Of a stretch of 6,367 nucleotides of DNA, positions 1 through 6,367 are shown piece by piece; position 1 is the stretch's first letter, and every line of letters begins with the position of its first letter. Origin of the DNA: Clostridiales bacterium (GTDB lineage: Bacteria; Bacillota; Clostridia; Oscillospirales; Oscillospiraceae); the NCBI GenBank assembly GCA_021199695.1, contig JAJQHP010000139.1:1-6367 (forward strand), given 5' to 3'. A program made the position numbers and the translations under genes. The notes beneath the pieces are model-generated. The model was not told the DNA's origin, ran no database searches, and saw nothing but the letters and a program-made list of their open reading frames with translations.

Positions 1-1
1 C

Positions 2-1798
2 ACCCAGCGGGCGCTGTCCCGGCGGATGCGGGGGGAGGCGCTGCCCTGTCCGGTGAACGAGCGTGGCCCGCTGTGGGACATCGTGAAAAAGGCCACGTCG
101 CCTCTGCCGGAGGACCGCTACCGTGCGCCGGAGGAGATGCGGGCGGAGCTGGAACTGCTGGTGGACAAAAGCGACACGGCGCTGCTGCGGCTGCCCGGCG
201 GAGGACCGGAGCCGGAGACCGGCTCCCGGACCGCAACCCGATATTCTACGGAACCGCGGGTGGAGCAGGAGCAACGGGGCACGGCGAGCGAGACACAGCG
301 AATCCGCCCCACCCCGGAAGGGCGCAGTCAGAAGTCCCAGTTCGCTGAGCGGTCGGAAGAGAAAACAGGAGAGGACGTATCGCCGACCGGAAATGATGTG
401 AAGACGCAACGCCCTCAGGGGAAAAAGAAGGTGCTGCTGATTGCGGGTGTGGCGGTGCTGCTTCTGAGCGTTGCCCTGATTACGTTCAGTGGAAATGCCA
501 ACAGCGATGCCAGAGGGACAGGGGCCGCCAACAGTACAGCCGTGGCTGCCGATGCAAATACGTCGGAGGATGTCGGTGCTGTTGGCAGCATGGACACTGC
601 CGATATCGACGCTGATGCTGAAATACCTACAAAGATTACGTTAAGCCACAAAACCATCACCCTCGCTGAAGGTGAATCGGTAATCATCACCGCCACAACC
701 GATGTGGATGACTGGGAGGGTTCCATCACCTGGGGCACCTCTGACCAGGAGGAAGCCATTTTCACCGTCACCGCTCTCAGCACTACCACGGCGAAGCTCT
801 CTTATGTGGGTGAAGGGCGAGGTGCTGTGTCTGCTGTAACGAGCGATGTGGTAGCCACCTGCCAAATCACCTGCGAGGCCAACAGCACAAAAACAGGCGG
901 CGTCATGGGCGACGTGGGGAGCTATTACGATAGCGATGACAGCACTGCACTGTCTCTGGACGGGGTCACGGCGAAAAAGGACATCACCAAAATCTATTTC
1001 CTAGACACCCTGGCGGACGCCCCGGAGGACGCGGCCGACCTCTCCGAGGCCGGAGACGGAGGCGTCCTCTGCTGGACAGAGGGAACAATACAGTACATCG
1101 CCGGAGAGGGCGGCGTGGTTGCATGTAATTCTTGTGCGAATATGTTTAACGGTTATGACAACCTGGCAGCCATATTTTTTCTGGGGTGCTTTGATACATC
1201 CAATGTGACAGATATGAGTAAGATGTTTTACGGCTGCAATGCATTGACCACGCTGAGCGGCCTATCTGACTGGGACACCTCCAGCGTGACGGATATGTAT
1301 GGGATGTTTGCTAACTGCGAAGCATTGACCTCCCTGAATTATTTGTCTGGCTGGAACACTTCCAATGTGACGGATATGAGCCTAATGTTTTCATGTTGCT
1401 TTGATCTGGCGCATCTGGATCTGTCCGGCTGGGATACCTCCAGCGTGACAGATATGAGTATGATGTTCTGCGCCTGCGAATCATTGACTTCCCTGGACCT
1501 GTCCGGCTGGGATACCTCCAACGTGACAGACATGAGCTATATGTTTGAAGGGTGTTATGAATTGACTACCCTGAACCTGTCCGGCTGGGACACTTCCAAC
1601 ATGACGGATATGAGCTGGATGTTTGGCAGCTGCTTTGATTTGGCAGAGCTGGACCTGTCCGGCTGGGACACTTCCAGGGTGACAGACATGAGCTATATGT
1701 TTTATTACTGCTCCTCCCTGACCGACTTTGACCCGGACTGGCTGGACACCAGCAACGCAGACACTACAGGTATGTATGACTACACCAAATGGGGATAA
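2..1798 (+). CDS. Membrane Ser/Thr kinase-like receptor with Big_2 and DUF285/BspA-like LRR ectodomain (5' partial)
   Basis: The frame is open from nt 2 to the TAA at 1796-1798 (598 residues seen); the ATG at 26 is internal to the kinase domain, so the true start lies upstream. Residues 1-55 match the last helices of a bacterial Ser/Thr kinase C-lobe: an RRMRGEALP stretch, then PEDRYR with the invariant subdomain XI Arg (R39), then EEMRAELELL. The ATP-binding and catalytic loops are outside the window, so activity cannot be judged. A charged Ser/Thr/Pro-rich linker follows (about 56-140), then KKK and one transmembrane helix (144-162). With the kinase inside, everything after it is extracellular: a low-complexity Ala/Asp/Thr stalk, a Big_2-like Ig domain (about 209-292), a DUF285-type lead-in with IAGEGGV (about 327-396), and LRR units to the C terminus. 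There is no LPXTG anchor. The likely role is a surface sensor or adhesin that signals by phosphorylation to the adjacent T7SSb genes. The architecture is seen in the sequence; the role is inferred. GC falls from about 80% (nt 181-240) to 40-50% in the repeats. Confidence 0.85.
   Translation, partial: TQRALSRRMRGEALPCPVNERGPLWDIVKKATSPLPEDRYRAPEEMRAELELLVDKSDTALLRLPGGGPEPETGSRTATRYSTEPRVEQEQRGTASETQRIRPTPEGRSQKSQFAERSEEKTGEDVSPTGNDVKTQRPQGKKKVLLIAGVAVLLLSVALITFSGNANSDARGTGAANSTAVAADANTSEDVGAVGSMDTADIDADAEIPTKITLSHKTITLAEGESVIITATTDVDDWEGSITWGTSDQEEAIFTVTALSTTTAKLSYVGEGRGAVSAVTSDVVATCQITCEANSTKTGGVMGDVGSYYDSDDSTALSLDGVTAKKDITKIYFLDTLADAPEDAADLSEAGDGGVLCWTEGTIQYIAGEGGVVACNSCANMFNGYDNLAAIFFLGCFDTSNVTDMSKMFYGCNALTTLSGLSDWDTSSVTDMYGMFANCEALTSLNYLSGWNTSNVTDMSLMFSCCFDLAHLDLSGWDTSSVTDMSMMFCACESLTSLDLSGWDTSNVTDMSYMFEGCYELTTLNLSGWDTSNMTDMSWMFGSCFDLAELDLSGWDTSRVTDMSYMFYYCSSLTDFDPDWLDTSNADTTGMYDYTKWG
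1190..1795 (+). repeat. Tandem DUF285/BspA-like leucine-rich repeats (7 full units plus 1 degenerate)
   Basis: The repeats are in frame at the end of the receptor gene. Units begin at the F/W of the (F/W)(D/N)TS motif, at nt 1190, 1271, 1352, 1430, 1508, 1586 and 1664; an eighth, degenerate unit begins at 1742. Spacing is 81 nt for the first two and 78 nt afterwards. The consensus is WDTSNVTDMSxMFxxCxxL followed by a xLxLSG strand, the pattern of the DUF285 (PF03382) and BspA-like LRR families. The Cys after MFxx is kept in all seven full units and would form a ladder along the solenoid. The last unit loses VTDM and the Cys and probably acts as a C-terminal cap. Such arrays usually bind proteins or glycans at the cell surface; the ligand here is unknown. 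Confidence 0.93.
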
Positions 1799-1818
1799 AC
1801 CCACTATCCACAACCATC

Positions 1819-1826
1819 GGGAGGTG
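1819..1826 (+). promoter_or_regulatory. Ribosome binding site of the PP2C gene
   Basis: GGGAGGTG lies 5 nt before the ATG at 1832, within the 33-nt gap after the receptor gene. It supports 1832 over the second in-frame ATG at 1838, which would be 11 nt away. No -10/-35 pair or terminator hairpin is visible in the gap, so the phosphatase is probably read from the same transcript as the receptor. Confidence 0.75.
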
Positions 1827-1831
1827 ATTGG

Positions 1832-2593
1832 ATGGCAATGATTCAGGCGTACTGCTGGAGCAACCGGGGGCGGTGCCGCCCCCACAACGAGGACAATCTG
1901 CTCTTTTACGGGCAGCTCCGGGACAGCGACCCGGCGGGGAAATCCCTGCGGTATGCCCGGGAGATGTCGCGGCAGGCGTCCGTCCTCGGGGTCTTTGACG
2001 GCATGGGGGGAATGGACTGCGGAGAGGAGGCCTCTCTCACCGCCGCAGCCTGCCTGCAAGCCGCAGAGCGGGCCCCGGGGCAGGACGCAGAGGCGTTTTT
2101 CGCCGGGGCAATCGCAAAGGCGAACGCCCTGGTGCAGGAAAACAACCGGAAAAAGAGGATCGAATCCGGCACGACAGCGGCGCTGATGCTGTTCTGCGGG
2201 AAGCAGGTGACGGTGTGCAACGTGGGAGACAGCCGGGTCTATCGCTGCGCCCACGGCTCCCTGGAGCAGCTGAGCAGAGATCACACCGACCGGGAGCTGA
2301 TCGAGTCCCTGGGCATCCGGGACCGGGCCCCCAGGCTGCTGCAATATCTGGGGGCGGACGACGATCTGGCGGTCAGGCCATGGCTGTGTACCGCCCCGCT
2401 GCACCGAAACGACCGGTTCCTCTGCTGCACGGACGGGCTGACCTCCATGATACCGGACGGGGAGCTGGAAAAGCTGCTCTGTGCCCCGGCCTCCCTCCGG
2501 GAGACGGGGGAGACACTGATGCAGACAGCGCTGGACAGAGGCGGAACGGATAACATAACCTTTATCCTGTGCCGGGTGCTGCTGCCGTTTTAA
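1832..2593 (+). CDS. PP2C-family Ser/Thr protein phosphatase
   Basis: This is a complete soluble 253-residue protein of the bacterial PrpC/Stp type (usual length about 240-260). It would dephosphorylate phospho-Ser/Thr proteins in the cytoplasm using two or more Mn/Mg ions. All core motifs are present: RPHNEDN (R16, D21), VFDGMGG (D56, G57), SGTTAAL (112-118), NVGDSRVY (130-137), the conserved RDHT (149-152), CCTDGLT (D201) and TDNIT (D240). The metal ligands D21, D56, D201 and D240 are all intact, so an active enzyme is expected. There is no signal peptide or transmembrane segment. It sits directly after the kinase-like receptor, the usual pairing of opposing enzymes, and just before yukD and essC. 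The receptor kinase and components of the secretion machine are its likely substrates, but that is inference from position. The family call is secure. Confidence 0.95.
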   Translation: MAMIQAYCWSNRGRCRPHNEDNLLFYGQLRDSDPAGKSLRYAREMSRQASVLGVFDGMGGMDCGEEASLTAAACLQAAERAPGQDAEAFFAGAIAKANALVQENNRKKRIESGTTAALMLFCGKQVTVCNVGDSRVYRCAHGSLEQLSRDHTDRELIESLGIRDRAPRLLQYLGADDDLAVRPWLCTAPLHRNDRFLCCTDGLTSMIPDGELEKLLCAPASLRETGETLMQTALDRGGTDNITFILCRVLLPF

Positions 2594-2597
2594 GGAG
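2592..2597 (+). promoter_or_regulatory. Ribosome binding site fixing the GTG start of yukD/esaB
   Basis: AAGGAG overlaps the TAA stop of the phosphatase gene (2591-2593) and lies 7 nt before the GTG at 2605. It decides the start: an upstream in-frame GTG at 2569 would add 12 residues that lie inside the phosphatase coding sequence and have no Shine-Dalgarno sequence in place. The overlap of stop codon and ribosome binding site suggests translational coupling of the two genes. Confidence 0.8.
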
Positions 2598-2604
2598 TGA
2601 GATT

Positions 2605-2856
2605 GTGGAAAACAAGGCGATCGTTCGATTTCAAATCGTACAGAGGAAGGTGCTGGTGGACATCGAGGTGCCCCTGGACATCTCGGCGGAGGAGCTGATC
2701 GGTGCGCTGAACGAGGCGTATTCCCTGGGCATCAGCAGAGAGGCGGCGGCGACCGGCTTCCTGGTCTGCGAGCAGCCCACCGTCCAGGTCCGGGGCGGCA
2801 GCACCCTGCGGGACCTGGGCATCCGGGACGGCTCCATCCTCAGGTACATTCTGTAA
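2605..2856 (+). CDS. yukD: YukD/EsaB-type ubiquitin-like protein of type VII secretion
   Basis: This is a complete 83-residue protein starting at GTG; YukD and EsaB are about 80 residues. The pattern is a beta-grasp fold: a first strand (about 5-11, AIVRFQI), a second (VLVDIEVPLD), a central helix (SAEELIGALNEAYS), then strands and turns ending in LRDLGIRDGSILRYIL, where the DLGIRDGSxL segment is typical of the family. There is no C-terminal Gly-Gly, consistent with YukD proteins not being conjugated like ubiquitin. In the T7SSb family this small cytoplasmic protein is needed for secretion and is thought to act with the membrane complex or in its regulation. The gene lies 11 nt after the phosphatase and 33 nt before essC, matching the usual yukD-essC neighbourhood. 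The frame and family are clear; the exact role is known only by analogy. Confidence 0.9.
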   Translation: MENKAIVRFQIVQRKVLVDIEVPLDISAEELIGALNEAYSLGISREAAATGFLVCEQPTVQVRGGSTLRDLGIRDGSILRYIL

Positions 2857-2873
2857 GACCGGCGACTTTTCGC

Positions 2874-2880
2874 AGAGGGA
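2874..2880 (+). promoter_or_regulatory. Ribosome binding site of essC
   Basis: AGAGGGA lies 9 nt before the ATG at 2890. The nearby ATG at 2885 runs into a stop after two codons, so 2890 is the only ATG consistent with this site. The 33-nt gap after yukD shows no hairpin or promoter. Confidence 0.65.
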
Positions 2881-2889
2881 CGAGATGAG

Positions 2890-5800
2890 ATGAAACGAAT
2901 TTATAAACTGATATTTACCAACCGCCGCTTTTACCGGGAGGTCTCTCTGGACGGCGGCGGCAAGATCAGCGGCGCGAGAATGATGCAGTTCAAGGTGACG
3001 CTGGAGCCGGAAAACGGGGAGACGTATGAGATCGCCGTCACACCCAACGGCCCGCAGTGCACCCTGTCGGCAGAGCGCGGGCTGTTGTTCCAGAATCCAT
3101 ACGGCTTCCTGGATAAAAAGGCGACGTTCCGCTGCGGGGACTCAGTCTCCATATTCCGGGAGGACGGGAAGCGCCAGCTCATGCAGTGCGAGATGATCCT
3201 TGCGGCGACGCTGAGCGACCGGGGCGAGCAGCCCAGCTTTGACCTTGGGTTCAGCGTCAGCGGGCGGCAATTCGTCGTTGGCGGCGGAGACAGCGCCACG
3301 GTCAAGATTGCGGACACCATGCTGGGGGATGACTCGATCTCCTTTGTGTACCGGTCGGACCGCCTTTTTATCGGCAGCTTTCAGGCCAGATACGGCCTAC
3401 TGCTCAACGGTATGCAGGTCAAACAGCCCTGCGAGGTGCTCAACTGCTCCTTTATCACCATCGACGGCGTACAGCTGTACTTTAAGGACGGATATCTGTT
3501 CGTCGATCGCCCCGATCGGGTCACCATTCCCACGGGCTGGGATACGATAGAGGGCCTGCCGGGGAAAAGCAGCCTGATCTATCCCAAATTCAACAGGAGC
3601 ACCCGGGTGCTCACCGTGCTGGAGGATGCGCCCATCGAGGTGCTGGCGCCGCCCCCTGTTCCTGCCAGGCCTAAGAACAATTTGCTCCTCTCGCTGCTGC
3701 CCTCGCTCGCCATGCTGATCCTGGTGGTCGTCCTGCGGGGCGTGATGAGCAGCAGCACAGGGAGCTATGTGCTGATGAGCGCCTGTATGATGGGCGTCGG
3801 CATCGTCACCTCCGTCCTCTCTTTTGTCTCCGAGAGGCGGGAGTACCAAAAGGCCCTCCAGGAGCGGACGGAGACCTACACGGATTATATAAACCGGAAG
3901 CGGGAAGAGGTCGCCGCGGCACAGGAGCTGGAGCGCACTCGGCTGGAGGAGACCTATCACGATCTCACCAGAGATACTGCGTCGGTGCAGGACTTCACGG
4001 CGGATCTGTTTGACCGCAGGAGCGACGACCCGGACTTTCTGGAGGTGTATCTGGGCAAGGGGGCGCGGCTTGCGGCCAGGCCGATCTCCTATAAAAAACG
4101 TGAACAAATCGAAGTGGGCGACGCGCTCTCGGAGATGCCGGAGGCGCTGCAGGAGGAGTTCAAATATATCGACGGGGCCCCTGTCACGGTGAACCTCGCC
4201 AACAGCAACGCCGTCGGCTTTGTGGGTGACAGCACAAAGCTGTATGTCCAGATGAAAAATCTGACGCTGGACCTCTGCACACGGCAGTATTACCGGGATG
4301 TGAAGCTGTTCTACATCATCAACGAGGATTTCGTGGACAGGATCCTGTGGCTGAGATGGCTCCCCCACGTCAAGAACGACGACCTGGGCTGCCGGAACAT
4401 CGTCTGCAACGACGAGAGCAAGACGGAACTGCTGGAATACCTGTATATTCTGATGACACGCCGGGAACAGAGCAAGAGCCGGACCCCCCATATCGTGGTT
4501 TTCGTGCTGAACAATACGGGGATCAAGACCCACCCGATCTCCCGGTATTTTGAACATTCCCACGAGATGGGCGTGACCTTCGTCTTCTTCGAGTCTCATT
4601 CGGAGTTGCTCCCCGAATACTGCGACGAGGTGGTCACGCTGTATCAGGGAGAGGAAGGCACGCTCGTCCACCGGGAAAACGGGACGGATCAGACCAGATT
4701 CACCTATGCAACGGTCAGCGATTCCTACGCCGCGCAGATCGCCCTGCGGCTGGCGCCGGTGTACTGTGAAGAGGTCAGCCTGGAAAACGCGCTGACAAAG
4801 AGCCTGACCTTCTACGAAATGCTGGGCATTCGCGGGGCCGGCGATCTGGACCTGGCGAAAAACTGGGCGTCTGCGGACGTAAGGCACAGCCTGGCCGCGC
4901 CGATCGGCGTCAACGCCAAAAAGGAGATCGTGGCGCTGGACATCCACGAAAAGGCGCATGGCCCCCACGGTCTGGTCGCCGGGACCACCGGCTCCGGCAA
5001 GAGCGAGCTGCTCCAGACGTATATCCTGTCCATGGCCCTGAGCTACCACCCCTATGAGGTCGGCTTCGTCATCATCGACTTTAAGGGCGGCGGCATGGCC
5101 AACCAGTTCGAATATGAGGTGGAGACGCAGCTGGAAAACGGGGAAAAGGGACGGAAAAAGGTCCGTCTGCCCCATTTGGTCGGCGCCATCACCAATATCG
5201 ACGGAGACGAGATCAACCGCTCTCTGCTGTCGATCAAGGCGGAGCTGGACAAGCGCCAGAGACTGTTTGCGGAGTACAGCGTCAACCAGATCGACGACTA
5301 CATCCAAAAGTACAAGGACGGGGAGGCAAAGACGGCGCTGCCCCACCTTATCATCATCGTGGACGAGTTCGCGGAGCTGAAGGCGAACCAGCCGGAATTC
5401 ATGAAGGAGCTGATCTCGGCGGCACGGATCGGGCGCAGTCTCGGCGTTCATCTGATCCTGGCGACCCAGAAGCCCTCAGGCCAGGTCAACGAACAGATCT
5501 GGAGCAACTCCCGCTTTAAGCTGTGCCTGAAGGTGCAAAGCCAGAGCGACAGCAACGAGGTCCTGAAGTCGCCCCTAGCCGCTGAGATCCGGGAGCCGGG
5601 ACGGGCCTACTTGCAGGTGGGAAACAACGAGCTCTTCGAGCTGCTGCAATCCGGATACAGCGGAGGTCCGGTTCAGTCGGGGCAGGGGCTGACGTCACGC
5701 TTTGAGATCGCCCAGGTCTCCCTGTGGGGGAAGCATGACGTGGTCTATCGCTCCGGGAGCGATCGGGAGACGTTCGGCGCCGCCACACAGCTGCAGGCAG

Positions 5801-6367
5801 TGGTGGCGAAAATCGACTCGTTCTGCAAAAGCTACGGCATCCGGCCCCTGGACAGCATCTGTCTGCCGCAGCTGCCGGAGAAGCTGCCGTTCGTGTCGGA
5901 GAAGCGGGACCGGACCGGCAACGACATCGTCGCGCATATCGGCTATTACGACGACCCTGAAAATCAGGTGCAGGACCGGATCTCCCTGGATTTGACCGCC
6001 GAAAACACCATGATCCTCGGCTCGGCCCAGTACGGTAAGACCAATGTGATCCAGACCATCGTGCGCAGTCTGGCGGAACAGTACTCGCCGGAGGATGTCA
6101 ATATCTATATTCTGGATTTCAACACGACGCTGCTTCGGCATTTCGAGCAGCTGCCTCATGTCGGCGGCGTCGTCTGCGCCAACGAGGATGAGAAGTTCAA
6201 GAACCTGTTCAAGCTGCTCACGGCGCAGATGAGCAAGCGTAAGGAGGTACTGGTGGCTGCCGGGACATCCTCTTTTGCCGCCTACCGTGACGCAGGCTAT
6301 CGCGATCTCCCTCAGATCGTCCGGTGTATGGACAACTCTTCGGCGATGAAGGAGCTTTATCTACTGG
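2890..6367 (+). CDS. essC: EssC/YukB-type FtsK/SpoIIIE ATPase of T7SSb (3' partial)
   Basis: The frame is open to the window edge: 1159 residues of a family usually near 1450-1500. EssC is the membrane motor that recognises WXG100/LXG substrates and drives their export. Domains in order: degenerate FHA 1 (about 1-100); FHA 2 (about 118-205); transmembrane helices 265-282 and 293-313; a charged coiled coil (about 314-375); a region beginning DPDFLEVYLGKG (about 381) that corresponds to the degenerate ATPase-like domain; ATPase D1 with Walker A GTTGSGKS (698-705, K704), the IIDFKGGG strand, Walker B IIIVDEF (D825, E826), and the ILATQKPSG, WSNSRFKLCLKVQ and EPGRAYLQVGNNE blocks typical of EssC; and the start of ATPase D2 with Walker A GSAQYGKT (1044-1051, K1050) and MDN (D1148) in place of a DE Walker B. 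D1 looks catalytically competent and D2 weaker, as is common in the family. The third ATPase domain and C terminus are outside the window. Confidence 0.96.
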   Translation, partial: MKRIYKLIFTNRRFYREVSLDGGGKISGARMMQFKVTLEPENGETYEIAVTPNGPQCTLSAERGLLFQNPYGFLDKKATFRCGDSVSIFREDGKRQLMQCEMILAATLSDRGEQPSFDLGFSVSGRQFVVGGGDSATVKIADTMLGDDSISFVYRSDRLFIGSFQARYGLLLNGMQVKQPCEVLNCSFITIDGVQLYFKDGYLFVDRPDRVTIPTGWDTIEGLPGKSSLIYPKFNRSTRVLTVLEDAPIEVLAPPPVPARPKNNLLLSLLPSLAMLILVVVLRGVMSSSTGSYVLMSACMMGVGIVTSVLSFVSERREYQKALQERTETYTDYINRKREEVAAAQELERTRLEETYHDLTRDTASVQDFTADLFDRRSDDPDFLEVYLGKGARLAARPISYKKREQIEVGDALSEMPEALQEEFKYIDGAPVTVNLANSNAVGFVGDSTKLYVQMKNLTLDLCTRQYYRDVKLFYIINEDFVDRILWLRWLPHVKNDDLGCRNIVCNDESKTELLEYLYILMTRREQSKSRTPHIVVFVLNNTGIKTHPISRYFEHSHEMGVTFVFFESHSELLPEYCDEVVTLYQGEEGTLVHRENGTDQTRFTYATVSDSYAAQIALRLAPVYCEEVSLENALTKSLTFYEMLGIRGAGDLDLAKNWASADVRHSLAAPIGVNAKKEIVALDIHEKAHGPHGLVAGTTGSGKSELLQTYILSMALSYHPYEVGFVIIDFKGGGMANQFEYEVETQLENGEKGRKKVRLPHLVGAITNIDGDEINRSLLSIKAELDKRQRLFAEYSVNQIDDYIQKYKDGEAKTALPHLIIIVDEFAELKANQPEFMKELISAARIGRSLGVHLILATQKPSGQVNEQIWSNSRFKLCLKVQSQSDSNEVLKSPLAAEIREPGRAYLQVGNNELFELLQSGYSGGPVQSGQGLTSRFEIAQVSLWGKHDVVYRSGSDRETFGAATQLQAVVAKIDSFCKSYGIRPLDSICLPQLPEKLPFVSEKRDRTGNDIVAHIGYYDDPENQVQDRISLDLTAENTMILGSAQYGKTNVIQTIVRSLAEQYSPEDVNIYILDFNTTLLRHFEQLPHVGGVVCANEDEKFKNLFKLLTAQMSKRKEVLVAAGTSSFAAYRDAGYRDLPQIVRCMDNSSAMKELYLL

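Noticed and set aside
26..28. ATG at 26 as the true start of the receptor gene
   Set aside because: The frame is open upstream to the window edge, and the preceding residues (TQRALSRR) continue the kinase C-lobe helix, so the gene is cut by the window edge.
1190..1795. The tandem repeats as a CRISPR array or non-coding satellite
   Set aside because: The repeats are in frame, vary in the third codon position and encode a known LRR motif; there are no constant repeats with unique spacers.
1481..2404. 307-codon minus-strand open frame across the receptor end and the phosphatase
   Set aside because: It crosses two real genes and the gap between them, shows no family features, and contains the reverse complement of the LRR repeats as its only regularity.
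2569..2604. Longer yukD start at the upstream GTG (2569)
   Set aside because: It would overlap the phosphatase C terminus and lacks a ribosome binding site, while the GTG at 2605 has AAGGAG 7 nt upstream and gives the usual YukD length.
1799..2889. Internal promoter or terminator between the genes
   Set aside because: The gaps are only 33, 11 and 33 nt and show ribosome binding sites but no hairpin with a T-run and no convincing -35/-10 pair.
3397..5451. 684-codon open frame on the minus strand opposite essC
   Set aside because: Its codons are exactly in phase with essC codons, so it stays open simply because TTA, CTA and TCA are rare in this GC-rich gene; it ends at a CTA Leu codon of essC. 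The translation is Arg/Leu/His/Gln-rich with no recognisable domain, while the sense frame is an unmistakable EssC.

Overview
The window is the middle of a type VIIb secretion (T7SSb, Ess/Yuk) locus, with four genes on the + strand. In order they are the 3' part of a membrane Ser/Thr kinase-like receptor, a complete PP2C-family protein phosphatase, a complete YukD/EsaB ubiquitin-like protein, and the 5' three quarters or so of the EssC FtsK/SpoIIIE-type ATPase. Both outer genes are cut by the window edges. Intergenic gaps are 33, 11 and 33 nt. No promoter or terminator is visible between the genes, so they look like one operon whose promoter lies upstream of the window.

The likely host is a high-GC member of the Firmicutes, class Clostridia, probably an anaerobic gut Oscillospiraceae-like bacterium. 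This is inferred from three things: YukD together with an FHA-bearing EssC is the Firmicutes form of type VII secretion; the ribosome binding sites are strong GGAGG types in a GC-rich background; and the DUF285/BspA-like surface repeats have the style common in gut Clostridia. The species cannot be named from this sequence.

Layout: nt 2-1798 encodes the end of a kinase C-lobe, a Ser/Thr-rich cytoplasmic linker, one transmembrane helix, a Big_2-like Ig domain and a leucine-rich-repeat array of seven full 26-27-residue units plus a degenerate one. Nt 1832-2593 encodes a PP2C phosphatase with all its metal-binding motifs. Nt 2605-2856 encodes the 83-residue YukD/EsaB protein, starting at GTG. 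Nt 2890-6367 encodes EssC residues 1-1159: two degenerate FHA domains, two transmembrane helices, a coiled coil, a first ATPase domain with intact Walker motifs, and the start of a second ATPase domain. Essentially the whole window is coding.

How the genes may work together (inference): the receptor kinase could sense or bind something outside the cell through its Ig/LRR ectodomain and phosphorylate cytoplasmic targets, the PP2C would reverse this, and the EssC/YukD secretion machine next door is the obvious candidate target. The most notable point is the receptor architecture, kinase-TM-Ig-LRR in place of the usual PASTA ectodomain, built into a T7SSb operon. Its kinase-fold/TM/ectodomain topology also resembles that of EssB/YukC, the T7SSb pseudokinase, which is not seen in this window.
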